Origin: Eucommia ulmoides
Taxonomy: Eukaryota > Streptophyta > Magnoliopsida > Garryales > Eucommiaceae
Direction of reading: 5' to 3'
Length of the DNA: 64,000 nt
Assembly (NCBI GenBank): GCA_016647705.1
Contig: CM028335.1
Location: 39,810,712-39,874,711 of the forward strand
Positions within the stretch are counted from its first letter, which is position 1. Each line of letters starts with the position of its first letter. Positions 11,669 through 21,830 of the stretch are shown here, in pieces. Position numbers and translations under genes: made by a program. The notes below the pieces were generated by a model that saw nothing but the letters and a program-made list of their open reading frames with translations, searched no databases and was not told the DNA's origin.

Positions 11669-12524
11669 AAGTGTATATAAATGAACCAAGCCACTGGTTA
11701 TTGAAGTTTATTAATATACCAACATTTGATCAAATAGATAGCAAGATAACATCAAGGATTGAATGCATGATCATGTGATGATCCACCAACGACTCTATGT
11801 CGGGACCCATCAAAAACTAATAAGGAACGTATGCGTAAGATATTTTAGTACTTGAGGCGTGCGTTTAGTAAGAGTTTATTCATTTTATGGGGGGGGGGAA
11901 GGATTGACTTTTAATTAAGTAGGTCCCGCAATAATAGAGTCGTCCCGATGAGCTAATCGAGAGAGAGATATGTGGTGGGGCCTGCGCCTGGGTTGTGAAG
12001 CAACATGAACCATTGAAATAAAGAGAATGCAACTTGCCTGCCCGAGGTAAGCTTTCCCTTGATCGTTGGATTCTCTTAAAAGTTATTCAATGACACTTGC
12101 GAACGGATAAATTCGTATTTATTTCACGAAAGAGGTAAATTGTATTTTGTCTTTCTGCCTTCAAAATTTTCACGTGTTCATATAATACACAATAATGATA
12201 TAAGGCACTAATTAAATAGCAGTATTTTTTTTCTAATTTATTAGTTGACAAGTTTTTACAATATTTTAATTGTGAAAAAATATTTTTTTTAAACAAACAT
12301 TTATTTAGCACTTAAACAATATTTGTAAAATAAAAATATATATATAAAATATTTTTTGAAAAACGAAAATAATTATTTTTAATTAATTTTTTTTTTATAT
12401 TATAACAAATCTGTAGAGATTCATAGACTATTATTTCTTCATCCAATTTTTTTTCAACAACTATGAATTTTTAATTCAGTTAAGATAATATTTATGAAAA
12501 ATACTAATATATAATCTATATTTT
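11669..12524. other. AT-rich non-coding DNA
   Basis: No supportable gene. A G-run lies at 11890-11898 and the composition becomes strongly AT-rich after 12100. A 74-codon minus frame at 12087-12311 is low-complexity. This may be original host intergenic sequence. Confidence 0.4.
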
Positions 12525-12780
12525 TTTTTAAATGAAAGTATTAAATTAATTTTTTGACTTATGAAAAATAATTAAAAAAGTCATTACCAAAAGGTGTATA
12601 GTTCTTATAAAATATATTCTACCAATTTTGTTTTGAGTGGAGAACTTTTTTATGTTCATTTTTTTAAGGATCTAGTGAAATTTTTGTATGACGTACATTC
12701 TTCTAATCCAAAATGTTATGTCATAATTATCTTGACAAATACTCTAATTTTAGAGTGTTACATTTTATTTCCAAAAAGTG
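12525..12780. repeat. Local duplication, uninterrupted copy
   Basis: The first 95 bases recur at about 12895-12989, and the remainder (TTCTACC..., GATCTAG.GAAATT, GTATGACGTA, ...CCAAAATG) recurs at 14714-14822 and 35437-35470. It therefore serves as the empty-site reference for both the Mutator-like insertion at 12990 and the Tat insertion at 14823. Confidence 0.65.
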
Positions 12781-12894
12781 TGTAATCAATATTTTATCTT
12801 TAACCCCATTATCTATTACTTAAATAATAAAAAGATATAATATAATACTACCTTATAATATATATATATATATATACTATTTTTTATTTTATTT

Positions 12895-12989
12895 TTCACT
12901 TTTAAGTAAAAGTATTAAATTAATTTTTTTACTCATAAAAATAATTAAAAAAGACATTACCAAAAAGTGTATAGTTCTTATAAAATATA
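12895..12989. repeat. Local duplication, second copy, left part
   Basis: Near-identical to 12525-12616, ending TAAAATATA exactly where the first copy continues into TTCTACC. The rest of this copy resumes at 14714. Confidence 0.65.
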
Positions 12990-13093
12990 ACGACAGATAT
13001 CAAAAAGTGCTTATATGAGGACAAAACTACCAAATGTTTTTAAAAAATATGGTACAAAATAGTCATTTTATCTTTTTGTAATGATTTTACCTC

Positions 13094-13205
13094 TAATGTT
13101 ATATTCAACACAAGAACGTGTACACGAGATCATGTTTTATTCAACACGATCTCGTGTCATATTCAGCACAATCTCATGTTGAATATAACACGAGATTGTG
13201 TTACA
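13094..13205. repeat. Cluster of inverted AACACGAGAT units
   Basis: The unit TATTCAACACGATCTCGTG and its complement recur several times in both directions, sharing their core with the perfect palindrome at 13388-13419. Likely subterminal repeats of the Mutator-like element. Confidence 0.6.
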
Positions 13206-13387
13206 TTCCACTTTCACCATCGTTTCAATTCTATCAAGTTGTCGTACACATTATATCTTACCAAAACAACCATACAATATACCCAATATAAGCTCCACTC
13301 CACTAGGTGCACAAATCAAGTTTTTTTTTTCTCTCTCTCTCTTACACATTTGTTTAGAGCGACAAGTTCGCAGCCACCGCCATCATG

Positions 13388-13419
13388 TTATATTCAACAC
13401 GATCTCGTGTTGAATATAA
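13388..13419. repeat. Perfect 32-bp palindrome
   Basis: Arms TTATATTCAACACGA and TCGTGTTGAATATAA are exact complements around a two-base centre (TC). It would form a cruciform or RNA hairpin. Confidence 0.85.
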
Positions 13420-13672
13420 TATGAGATCATATTATATTCCAATTTTCTCTTCCAAATTAATAATTCTTTCTTGTTTTTTCCTAATACATACCAAATCAAT
13501 CCAGCCAAATAAACCCTAAATTTCACACACACACATGCATATATATACATCAAATTCACCATTCAATCCATCCAAATCAATCCAAACAAATGAACCCTAA
13601 GTTCCACATACATATAAAAACAAATGAAACCTAAGTTCCACAAACAAATGAAACCCAATAAGAACATGTAAT

Positions 13673-14068
13673 TTAGCAAAATGGTAATATATATATATAT
13701 GTCATAGAATTCATATTCAAAAACCAAATAAGGATTACCAATTGGGAGCAGAATTCAACCACAATTAGGCACAAAAAAACAGTAGCAGCAGCAAAAACCA
13801 AAGCATGTAAATCAAGAAACTCGGGAACCACTTTAATCCTTCCACTAGACCTCCATTCCTCACCTTCAATTTCACCGAATCGCCCGAGATCAAGCATGAA
13901 CAAAGATCGACAATTGAATCGGGAGCTACCAAATCGAGCGAAGAAACAAGATAAAATCAAAACACAAAAGATCGAATCCAAATCGATGAACAGCTGAAGA
14001 CGAATCTCAATAAAAATATGTGCATAGACGTTGGTGTATAGAAGCGAAGACGTTGGCTGCTGCTGCAC
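13673..14068 (-). CDS. Uncharacterised 131-codon frame inside the Mutator-like element
   Basis: Open minus-strand frame with a Met start. It has hydrophobic stretches at both ends (FCVLILSCFFARF; LVFAAATVFLCLIVVEF) around a polar middle (GEIEGEEWRSSGRIKVV). I do not recognise it. Upstream DNA (14080-14400) is C/T-rich with CCGTCGTCG-like triplets on the minus strand, as in plant 5' untranslated or first-exon sequence, so it may be a captured host gene fragment. It could equally be a chance frame. Confidence 0.2.
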   Translation of the reverse strand: MQQQPTSSLLYTNVYAHIFIEIRLQLFIDLDSIFCVLILSCFFARFGSSRFNCRSLFMLDLGRFGEIEGEEWRSSGRIKVVPEFLDLHALVFAAATVFLCLIVVEFCSQLVILIWFLNMNSMTYIYILPFC

Positions 14069-14135
14069 TGTTCAACTGGGATGAGAGCCATCGCCGAATT
14101 CAATCAATTTCCATCCACCTCCCTGAAACCCTAGA

Positions 14136-14408
14136 TCAACCCCCCCAAAAAAACATAGCACCCCCACCAATCCAATCCCAACCCATGGCCTTTAATTCGC
14201 CACTAATTAAATAAATTAATCGATTCACCATTTGCATCGATTCACCATCTCGGGCACCAATGAAGTCGAAGAGACGACGGTGACTAAGGCTACACCGACA
14301 GAATTGAAGCGACGACGGCAAACGACAACAGCGACAAGCGGCACAAGAGAGAGAATGGTGGAGGAGAACGAATGAGGGGCGTGGCTTTAAGCGAGGCAGT
14401 ACTATCAA
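14136..14408 (-). CDS. Uncharacterised 90-codon frame, possible captured exon
   Basis: Minus-strand frame within the Mutator-like element, Cys/Arg-rich at its start (CAACRCCRLP) and Gly-rich at its end. No family recognised. Kept because it lies with 13673-14068 in the one stretch of the element whose composition looks genic. Confidence 0.12.
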   Translation of the reverse strand: MIVLPRLKPRPSFVLLHHSLSCAACRCCRLPSSLQFCRCSLSHRRLFDFIGARDGESMQMVNRLIYLISGELKAMGWDWIGGGAMFFWGG

Positions 14409-14713
14409 TGTGAGCTTTGATTTCTAGGTGATAATGGAGGTGGTGAGTCTCCATCATAACCCAAACAATGTTATCGAGGTGAGGCTTTGAGGGTTGCAGA
14501 TGGAGAGGAATATTTCTGAACGAAAGCTTGTGGTGGGGGTGGTGAATATAAAGGGTAAAATCGTCAATTCAAAAATTTCAGTGTTATTTGGTGTAAACTT
14601 GCGCTTTTTGTAGGAGTATTTGGCTCAAAAAAAAAAAAAAAAAACATTTGTGGGGTCATCTAGTAGATTTAACCTTTTACCAAGACTTTTTAGTATTTTT
14701 TTTCTAGAATACA

Positions 14714-14750
14714 TTCTACCTATTTTTTCCTTACTATAGATTTATTTATT

Positions 14751-14783
<33 letters not shown>

Positions 14784-14822
14784 TTGTGATCTAGGGAAAT
14801 TGTGTATGACGTATAATCTTGA
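14714..14822. repeat. Local duplication, second copy, middle part, with (TTTA)n/(TTA)n run
   Basis: Resumes at TTCTACC after the Mutator-like insertion and aligns to 12617-12700, but carries an added microsatellite at 14741-14784 (TTTA then TTA units). It is cut again at 14822 by the Tat element and continues at 35437. Confidence 0.6.
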
Positions 14823-15469
14823 TGTGGGAAAAATTCCCACATGTAGGTAATGGAGTCGAATTCAAGACGTCGGATCGAGTCGATGGATAAAGCCCAACCC
14901 AGGGTTGTAGGTTAACAACTAATTGTGGGCTGCCAAATTTGATAACCTGAAGAAGGAAGCGCCTGGCCTGCTAATAATGTCCAACTATGCAGACAGACTG
15001 CCCCAATACATAATAAAGCTCCTAAAGGGAGCCCAGGGGTCAGACCTAGGTATGGTAAGTCAACAGTAATTGTTACCTCACCAACCCCTCCATCCATGCA
15101 TAGAGGTGATTAGCGCACCATCCCTAAATAGGTGTGCAAGCAACAGTCACGATAGCTAAGTACGGAACGTGGAGAAGATCGTGGCTATAACGACTCTGGA
15201 GACAATCAACGTAAATATATACGGGGAAGATAGGTATCACTCGGTACATCTTCATACTCAACTCTCTATATTCAATTCCTTCTATATTGTTGTGTTTGAC
15301 CCTCCTCAGAGCAATTTAACCTGATTCTCACTCTGGAGATTCTTTGACCGACACCACATCGGTTTCTACTCCATAGAACTAACTGGTTTTGCAGGAAGAG
15401 TAGTAGGTTGCAGAGATTTTTTGCACATGATGCCCTAGTTCACGCATCGGATAAATTTTGGCAACATCA
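14823..15469 (+). repeat. 5' LTR of the Tat element
   Basis: Runs from TGTGGGAAAAATTCCC to GGCAACATCA, 647 bp. Shares GTAGGTAATGGAGTCG, CTAACAACTAATTGTGGG-like and GGAGCCCAGGGGTCAGACC blocks with the copy at 34767. A TATA-like AAATATATA lies at 15213-15221. Confidence 0.8.
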
Positions 15470-15490
15470 TTTGGCGCAATTTGTGGGAAA
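15470..15490 (+). other. Primer-binding site of the Tat element
   Basis: TTTGGCGCAATTTGTGGGAA directly follows the LTR. It has the TTTGGCGC...TGTGGG pattern usual for this lineage; two or three positions look mutated. I do not assign the tRNA. Confidence 0.5.
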
Positions 15491-15576
15491 CTGAATAAAA
15501 GGAAGTTCGCCGACGAGATGAGATAATCGTAGCTCAAAACAGTAGATCTGAACTAGAAGAAGAAGACCCTATTCTT

Positions 15577-15765
15577 CATGGACGAAAGAGCTTGCATGAG
15601 GGCATCTAGCACAGCCCATGCGACCACTCTCTCTGGCATACAGGGCGATAGCCCTAACGACATTCCTGGAATCGATTCCAGAATGAAAGCTGTTTACCCC
15701 CCATTGGAGAAAAAAATCGAAGGCAAAAGAGAAAGGCCATTCGAGAGCCCGACAACAACAATGTG
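15577..15765 (+). pseudogene. Gag N-terminal remnant
   Basis: A 62-codon frame with a Met start lies where Tat gag begins, then meets protease sequence directly. A Tat gag is several hundred codons, so most of the capsid region has been deleted. The residue pattern is not diagnostic; the call rests on position. Confidence 0.35.
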
Positions 15766-16299
15766 AGGGTGTTAATAAGGGAAGCAGCACAAGCGATAAT
15801 GTTCAACAATAAGGATAGTGCAGGTGTGTCCTATACCCACGCTAACGCGTTGGTCATAACACTTTGGATTTCTAACTTTAAGGTTAAAAAGATATTGGTT
15901 GATTCGGGCAGCTCAGTCAATATCATCTTTGCTAAAATGCTTAACCAAATAGGCATTCCCAACTCCGACATCATATCAACCCAGATACTGGTAGTGGGTT
16001 TTAATGGAGACCTCAACTCTCTAGTAGAAAGGATCGTGTTACCCATTGCAACCAACAGACATGGGGATGGATCAACTAAGGTCATGGAATTCACTATAAT
16101 GGGTTCAGCAGCCCCATACAACACTATCAAGGGACGCCCCTAGGTCCATGCGATAGGAGCTGTAGCGTTAACATGTCATCAATGCGTCAAGTACGTGAAC
16201 GATGGTAAGGTGTTCACCATCCTTGGGGACCAAGCCGCATCCAAGTTGTACTTAGAGATGAATAAGCAAAGGACTACCCAGCAACAATGGGAACAAAGA
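15763..16299 (+). pseudogene. Aspartic protease of the Tat polyprotein
   Basis: The frame reads ANALVITLWISNFKVKKILV then the active-site DSGSSVNIIF, followed by VGFNGDLNSL and the conserved YNTIKGRP end, as in Ty3/gypsy proteases. The TAG at 16141-16143 replaces the Trp usual after GRP. The frame then continues with the conserved HQCVKYVNDGKVFTI and GDQAASK. The enzyme processes Gag-Pol. The catalytic Asp is present but the frame is broken. Confidence 0.8.
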
Positions 16300-16560
16300 C
16301 CCATTTGGGGTCAAATCAACAGCCCAGCTCAACAACGGGGAAACATTGGGCATCAGACAAATAGCCCAACTCAACAGCGGGGAAGTGTTGGAGATCAGAT
16401 CAAAAGTCTAGCTCGACAGTGGGAAAACGTTGAAGATCAAATCAACAGTCCAGCTCAGCAACAAGGCAGTTCTTAGATCGAAGATCCAGCTTACAAGCGT
16501 AGGACCATTGGTACTCAAATCACCAGCACAGCCTAAAAGCGGGGGCGTAGCGAAGCTCAA
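16300..16560 (+). repeat. 42-bp coding tandem repeat between protease and RT
   Basis: Six copies of a 42-bp unit (starts near 16321, 16363, 16405, 16447, then two more diverged) encode a 14-residue Gln-rich repeat of the type NSPAQQRGNIGHQ. It sits in the protease-RT linker. Stops (TAG at 16476, TAA near 16534) break the later copies. Confidence 0.75.
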
Positions 16561-16599
16561 GTTATCAACATGATTCAGCCTAAAATATAGATGATTTCA

Positions 16600-17570
16600 G
16601 GAAGCATCCTGGGGTTCTACATCCCATTGAACGGGTTAAGGAAGTGACATTTAATCAGGGGACCAAGAAGCCATTGATTGACACATTATTGAGCTAACTT
16701 GTAGAGGAAAAACTCATCAAACTGCTAGAAACGAATCTGGATGTATTTGCTTGGGCACCCTAAGATATGAAGGGGATTAACCCTGAGGTGATGGTTCACC
16801 AACTCAATATCTCATTATCCTACCCCCTAGTGAAGCAAAAGAGAAGAATGTTTAGTTTGGAGAAAAAAGAGGTAATAGAATCAGAAGTACAAAGACTACT
16901 CTAAATATGGCACATAAGAGAAGAGGCTGGCCAACCTAGTACTAGTCAAGAAGAAGAACGGAAAATGGAGGATGTGCATGGATTTTACTGACCTGAACCA
17001 GGCGTGCTCGAATGATTGTTACCTAATGCCCAAAATTGATCAAATGGTGGACACAACTACTGGGCACGAGTTGTTATCAATACGGATGAACCATCCGAAT
17101 GAAGAAGCAAAGGCTTTCATTACCCCCAGAGGTACATTCTACTATAAAGCGATGTCCTTCCATCTAAGAAACACCAGAGCAATATACCAGCGCCTTGTGA
17201 ATCATATGTTCCAAGAAATAATCGAAAAAACTATGGAGGTGTATATAGATGATATGTTAGTTAAAATATCTAATAGAGAAGATCACTTGGAACATATAGA
17301 AGAGGCTTTTGTAATACTACAGAAGTACAACATGAAGCTGAACCCCGAGAATGTGCCTTCGGGGTAACGTTGGGCAAATTCCTAAGCTTCGTGGTCAACG
17401 AGGCAGGCATTACGGTTGATACAGGATAGATAGAAGTTATCAAAAGGACGAGGTCCCCCACAATGATACGTGAAGTCCAAGTGCTAACTGGGAGATTGGC
17501 GGCACTAAACAAGTTCATTTCTAAGTTTACAAACCATTGCACTCATTTCTTTAAAATCTTGAAAGGGAAC
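16600..17570 (+). pseudogene. Reverse transcriptase, interrupted and missing its first catalytic motif
   Basis: LVLVKKKNGKWRMCMDFTDL begins at about 16938; FITPRGTFYYKAM and YQRLVNHMF follow; the YIDDML active-site box is at about 17239-17256. Between HELLS and IRMN about 10-11 residues usual in the family are absent without a frameshift, removing the first catalytic Asp (motif A). A one-base loss near 17353 shifts the frame, TAG at about 17428 breaks it again, and the Athila-like element at 17571 interrupts it. Removing that element with one copy of its target duplication restores the frame. Confidence 0.85.
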
Positions 17571-19002
17571 TGTACGACGAGCGTTTGTCACACGCTCGTA
17601 TATTGACTACTCGCAAGTGCACGAGGTCCAGTTTTAATATAGTGGATCTTTAAGACTAGATATCGTTCCCACAGGGACGATGTGAACAATTGAATACCGC
17701 AATTCGCATAGTCTCCTATTATCCAAACCATTAAAGAAATGATTTAAAATTAAACTAATTAAAACTAAGCTAAACTACAATTAGTGGGTTAATCCTAACT
17801 AAGTTGATTACCTAGGGATTGATTTCGTTTACTTAATACATGTTTGATATCATTTAGTTAACAATAACGGAGTTTATGGTATCCGATAATCTCGGTTCGT
17901 AAACTCACTCGCCACTTCTCCCGAGTATAAGACGAGTGAATACGTGACTTCGCGTCAATTAAGAGGTCTCCATCAACTTCTTAATGATGCTAGGTCACGT
18001 GAGTCTTTCTCCAACGTCATCGATTACACACTTACTAAATCCCTCCCGGGTCGTTAGATCGTAACGATATGTTTACCCTAGTCCGAATCTAGGGTTACCT
18101 CTTCCGAATGTCAAACTCTGTATCCTTAAATCCAACCCTAATACCTTAACAAGCATACTAAGATCATCATAAAATGATAAACACAATCGAATTAAAAGCA
18201 AACAACCGTTAAAGAAACATATATTAAACCAAACGAGTATTTACACAACTACATCGATCCCTAGCTAATATTTAACAAATCTAACATGATCTTAGCCATT
18301 GAAACTAAAAACCAAGAGGGATTCATCATCATTTACAATAAAATATTAATTTACAAAGAGAGAAACAAAGAGAAAAATATTAAATCTTAAAGTGGAGTGG
18401 TTTCCACTTTCGCCGAAGATCAATCTGCCAATGTTTCCTTTTCTTCGGATGATGATTCTCCTCTTTGAGCTCTTAAAGATTGGCCAAGGATCAAGCTCCT
18501 AAGGTTAGGGACGTTCAAGCATCCAAGAGACTCAATGGAAATGGGGGAATGGATATTTATAGGTGCAAGGCTTCAAAATTTATGAAAATATCTTCTTTGT
18601 TGTGCAGAGATCACCGCCTAGGCGGTGGGATTCACCACCTAGGTGATGGGTATGTCGGTTAACATTCTGATCGCTCACCGCCTAGGTGGTGGGATTCACC
18701 ACCTAGCTAGGCCGTGGGACTGCTCCAAACTTTCTGCCCTTTCACTGCCTAGGCCGTGGGACTTTGCTCTTTTTCAGCATCCTCTGCATTCTCACCGCTG
18801 CGGCGGTGGCTCTTATATTCTTGAAACCTTGTTTCTTCAACGTTTCTTCACCATTTTTCCACCGTTTTCGCTCGTTTGTCGCTTGTTTGCGTCCCTATAC
18901 TTGAATTACATAAAAAACTATAAAAATGCAATTAAATATTACTAATTCACTCGAAAACTACGAAATCCATCTTAGAAGTAGATAGGTATTTTCTACCTAT
19001 CA
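17571..19002 (-). repeat. 3' LTR of the nested Athila-like element
   Basis: 1432 bp, ending (plus strand) TTTTCTACCTATCA, i.e. TGATAGGTAGAAAA on minus. Contains a perfect CACCGCCTAGGCGGTG palindrome at 18612-18627 and several variants to 18800. Confidence 0.85.
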
Positions 19003-19687
19003 AATACCACCAAACTTGGGATTTTGCTAGTCCTTTAGCAAAACACCCTACCACTAAATTAAACTAACTACCCTAATTAACTTACAACTAATCTAAAAAT
19101 AAACAACTTTAACAAAGAAGAAGTATATGTGTGCGAGTTCCAAATTCAATCGAAGAAGCCAAGTTGGTCCTCCCTCAACATCCCTCAATCAAGTTCGGGA
19201 AATAATACACACCAAGTGGTGTTCTAGAATTTCAACACTCAATATTAATAAAAATCATTCTAGATCGATTTGAAATGTGTGTGTGTGAGAGCTCAAATGT
19301 ATAACTAACCAAACTCCAGATTGGATCATTCAGTAGACAAGTTCATGACTTAAACCTTAAAGGATTCAGGAAAACCATACGATTGACTGGGCTTGACTAT
19401 CTACTAATGTAGGTTCAGACATTCTCAAATATCAATAGGGCTTGGTTAAGCTTTGGAGAACGACCAAAGGTATCGCAGGAATAGAAAATAGCAAATCGAT
19501 AAGATAAAATGATACCCGAGGTACAAACGTTTGTCTCTATCTCTCTCTGATAACCCCACACGTTTAAAATACAACACTGAACAAGAATTTAAGAATGTTG
19601 TATTTCCTTATCGAAAGAAATGAAAATAAAAACTATATTCAAGTAGTTTTTTTTTTGTTTTTTTTTTTGTTTTTTTTTTAAGATTGT

Positions 19688-19731
19688 CACACCCCCAAAC
19701 TTATTCAAATTTTTAAAATTTTAGGGGTGTG
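19688..19731 (-). other. Conserved stem-loop ACACCCC...GGGGTGT
   Basis: CACACCCC and AGGGGTGTG lie about 28 nt apart and pair. The same stem with a similar loop is found at 28803-28843 in the plus-strand relative, at the same place in the element. Confidence 0.55.
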
Positions 19732-21806
19732 CAAAAAGAATGACAAGTGAATAAATTAATATTGAACCAATAACTTTTCGTCCGAAACCCCAATCGCTCA
19801 GTTCAAGTTAGCATTAGCCTATGCTACTTGATTTCACTTAATTTGAATCTTGGGCTTAGCGACAATGGTTTAGAAAAAATTAATTGGATAGAGTATTGAA
19901 ACGAGTTCAGAGTTGAAAAGATTAATGGCTTCGATAGGGTAACGAGGGATTAAAATTTTCAGGTTAGCTACAAAGGTTCAAGCGAAAAAAATGGAGGCCT
20001 AAATCACTCTTCCGGAATTACCTTACCTAGGATTTCACCTCAAGTCTACCCCAAATCAAGTTCTAAATTACTCATTTGTGTCATGAACTTATTACTGAAT
20101 AATCAACGTCAAATCATTCAAATAATTATACACTGAGTCCATACGATCATGCGATTTAAGGAACATAATAATTTTTACCTAATCAACATGCTAAGCACAC
20201 AAAACACATATGAATAGAACCATCCCCGACCTCGATATACAATTAAGAGATAATTTTCATCATCAGGAAATGACCCTAGATGAGTTCAACAACTCATCAA
20301 GCATATACGATTTCATACATACACAATACTACATTAAATCCAAATACTAACATACATAAACCAAACTAAGCATTTAACATGAAAAAACAAAAAAAAATTA
20401 AAATAAAGCTTAACAAAAAATTAAAGTTTTACATACAAAAAATATTTTCATCATTCACATCTTTCTTTAACAACACAAAACGTGATGTACATTCCCCGCA
20501 AACTTAAAAATAGGCAGTGCCCTTACTGACTAAGTAACAAACCCAATAATAGTTTATAGCAATGACAAGTAAAATTGGGTGCCAACACATACCTAGGGGC
20601 TAAGACGTAAAAGTCTCACCCCCTACCGTTCACTGGTAGGAAAGCCATCGCCACCACTATCACATCGGAATGAAAATTGTGGCGGTTGCAAGAAGTGTGG
20701 CGATAATTGCGGCATAGGTGGATAAGCACTCATATCAATGCTGAAGCGCTGGTACATGAGCCAGTGGATTTGATCTTGCTATCTCGTACTTACACCAATC
20801 ATAATGTTTCAACAAAATATGAACAATATGGTATGCAATTTTGTTTCACACAATTTAACAATCCACTAAAATTTAGTTTATCGCCAAAAACAAAATCAAA
20901 ATCCCATAGAAATTGAAAATTGCAAAAATGGAGTTGAAAATTGATTTTGGGTGGATGATTTAGGGTGGAAATCACAAATTTTGTAAATGGAAAGATGAAT
21001 TTGGGGGTCTGAAACGGTTTGGGAGGATGAAAATAGAGAAATTATGGAGTTTTTGAAGTGGTTGTGGCATTTTTGTATATCGGGATGGTTTTAATCACAC
21101 AGAGCCTCACTACCGCGACGGTGTGAGCGCCTTTTTAAAACCAATTCTTTCTGTTGTTTCACCACCTTGGCGGTGAGGCGTTTATGCTGAAAACTTGACA
21201 TATTGTATTTTTAGCACCGCGGCGGTGCATCCAGCGCTGTGGCGGTGAGCCAGCTGCTAAATTTTTATTTTTTCTTCAAGTTTTCACATAAAGGCTCCAC
21301 TCCATACGTTTCCACTTCGCTTTTTCAACGATTTTAAGTGCAAAACACATCTTCGAGTATCCTCACTCCTTAATTTACCTCCAAACATGCTCCGAGACCA
21401 TTCGGGGCCCTAAAAAATAAATAATAGAAAAAATCACGTAAAAATTGATACCATCGGTTTCGGATAAAAAAACGTGAGTTATTTGATTTAACGTCCCTAG
21501 CTGGACTTGGTTTAGTATTTTTTTACCAAAATCCCTCATAGACAAGGAATTAGGGTTAGTACGCTCCGTTGGACCTCGATTCATGGTATTGAAGTTGGAT
21601 TCTTCTCTCTCCTTATCTTTTTCAACGTACACTCGATCTCAGGATAAAGAGTTAAAAATTTCAACTTCTTCAACGTTGCACGTACTGCTTGATCACAACA
21701 AATGAAACAAATAAACAAATAATTAAAAATAAAATAAAACAAAAGAATTGTTTGGATTCATATTCAACTACTTAGTCACAATATCAATTCTATGCATTCA
21801 ACACCA

Positions 21807-21824
21807 TCCCCAGCAACGGCGCCA
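21807..21824 (-). other. tRNA-Asp primer-binding site
   Basis: Minus strand TGGCGCCGTTGCTGGGGA, complementary to the 3' end of plant tRNA-Asp with one mismatch. It starts a few bases after the LTR end. Athila elements use this primer. Confidence 0.8.
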
Positions 21825-21830
21825 AAAACT

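Larger units (their letters stand above)
12990..14704. mobile_element. Mutator-like non-autonomous DNA transposon
   Basis: Comparison with the uninterrupted copy at 12525-12780 shows a 1715-bp insertion. It is flanked by TAAAATATA (12981-12989) and TAGAATACA (14705-14713), a 9-bp duplication with two changes; 9 bp is the Mutator hallmark. The ends pair as degenerate inverted repeats: ATATCAAAAAGTGCTTATATGAGG on the left (two blocks) against the reverse complement of the right end, followed by a shared CAAATGTTTTT and GATTTTACC. Subterminal palindromes near the left end also fit. No transposase is seen. Minus-strand frames inside (13673-14068 and 14136-14408) may be captured gene sequence. Confidence 0.5.
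19003..21830 (-). other. Internal region of the nested Athila-like element (non-coding)
   Basis: No frame resembles a known protein. Landmarks (minus sense): primer site 21824-21807; a GC-palindrome block at 21250-21108 similar to those in the LTRs; a hairpin at 19731-19688; and the conserved end CTAAAGGACTAGCAAAAT before the 3' LTR. T-runs at 19649-19679 (plus strand). Confidence 0.6.

Noticed and set aside
14741-14784. CRISPR-like or other regular repeat array
   Set aside because: Simple (TTTA)n/(TTA)n microsatellite; no spacer structure anywhere in the window.
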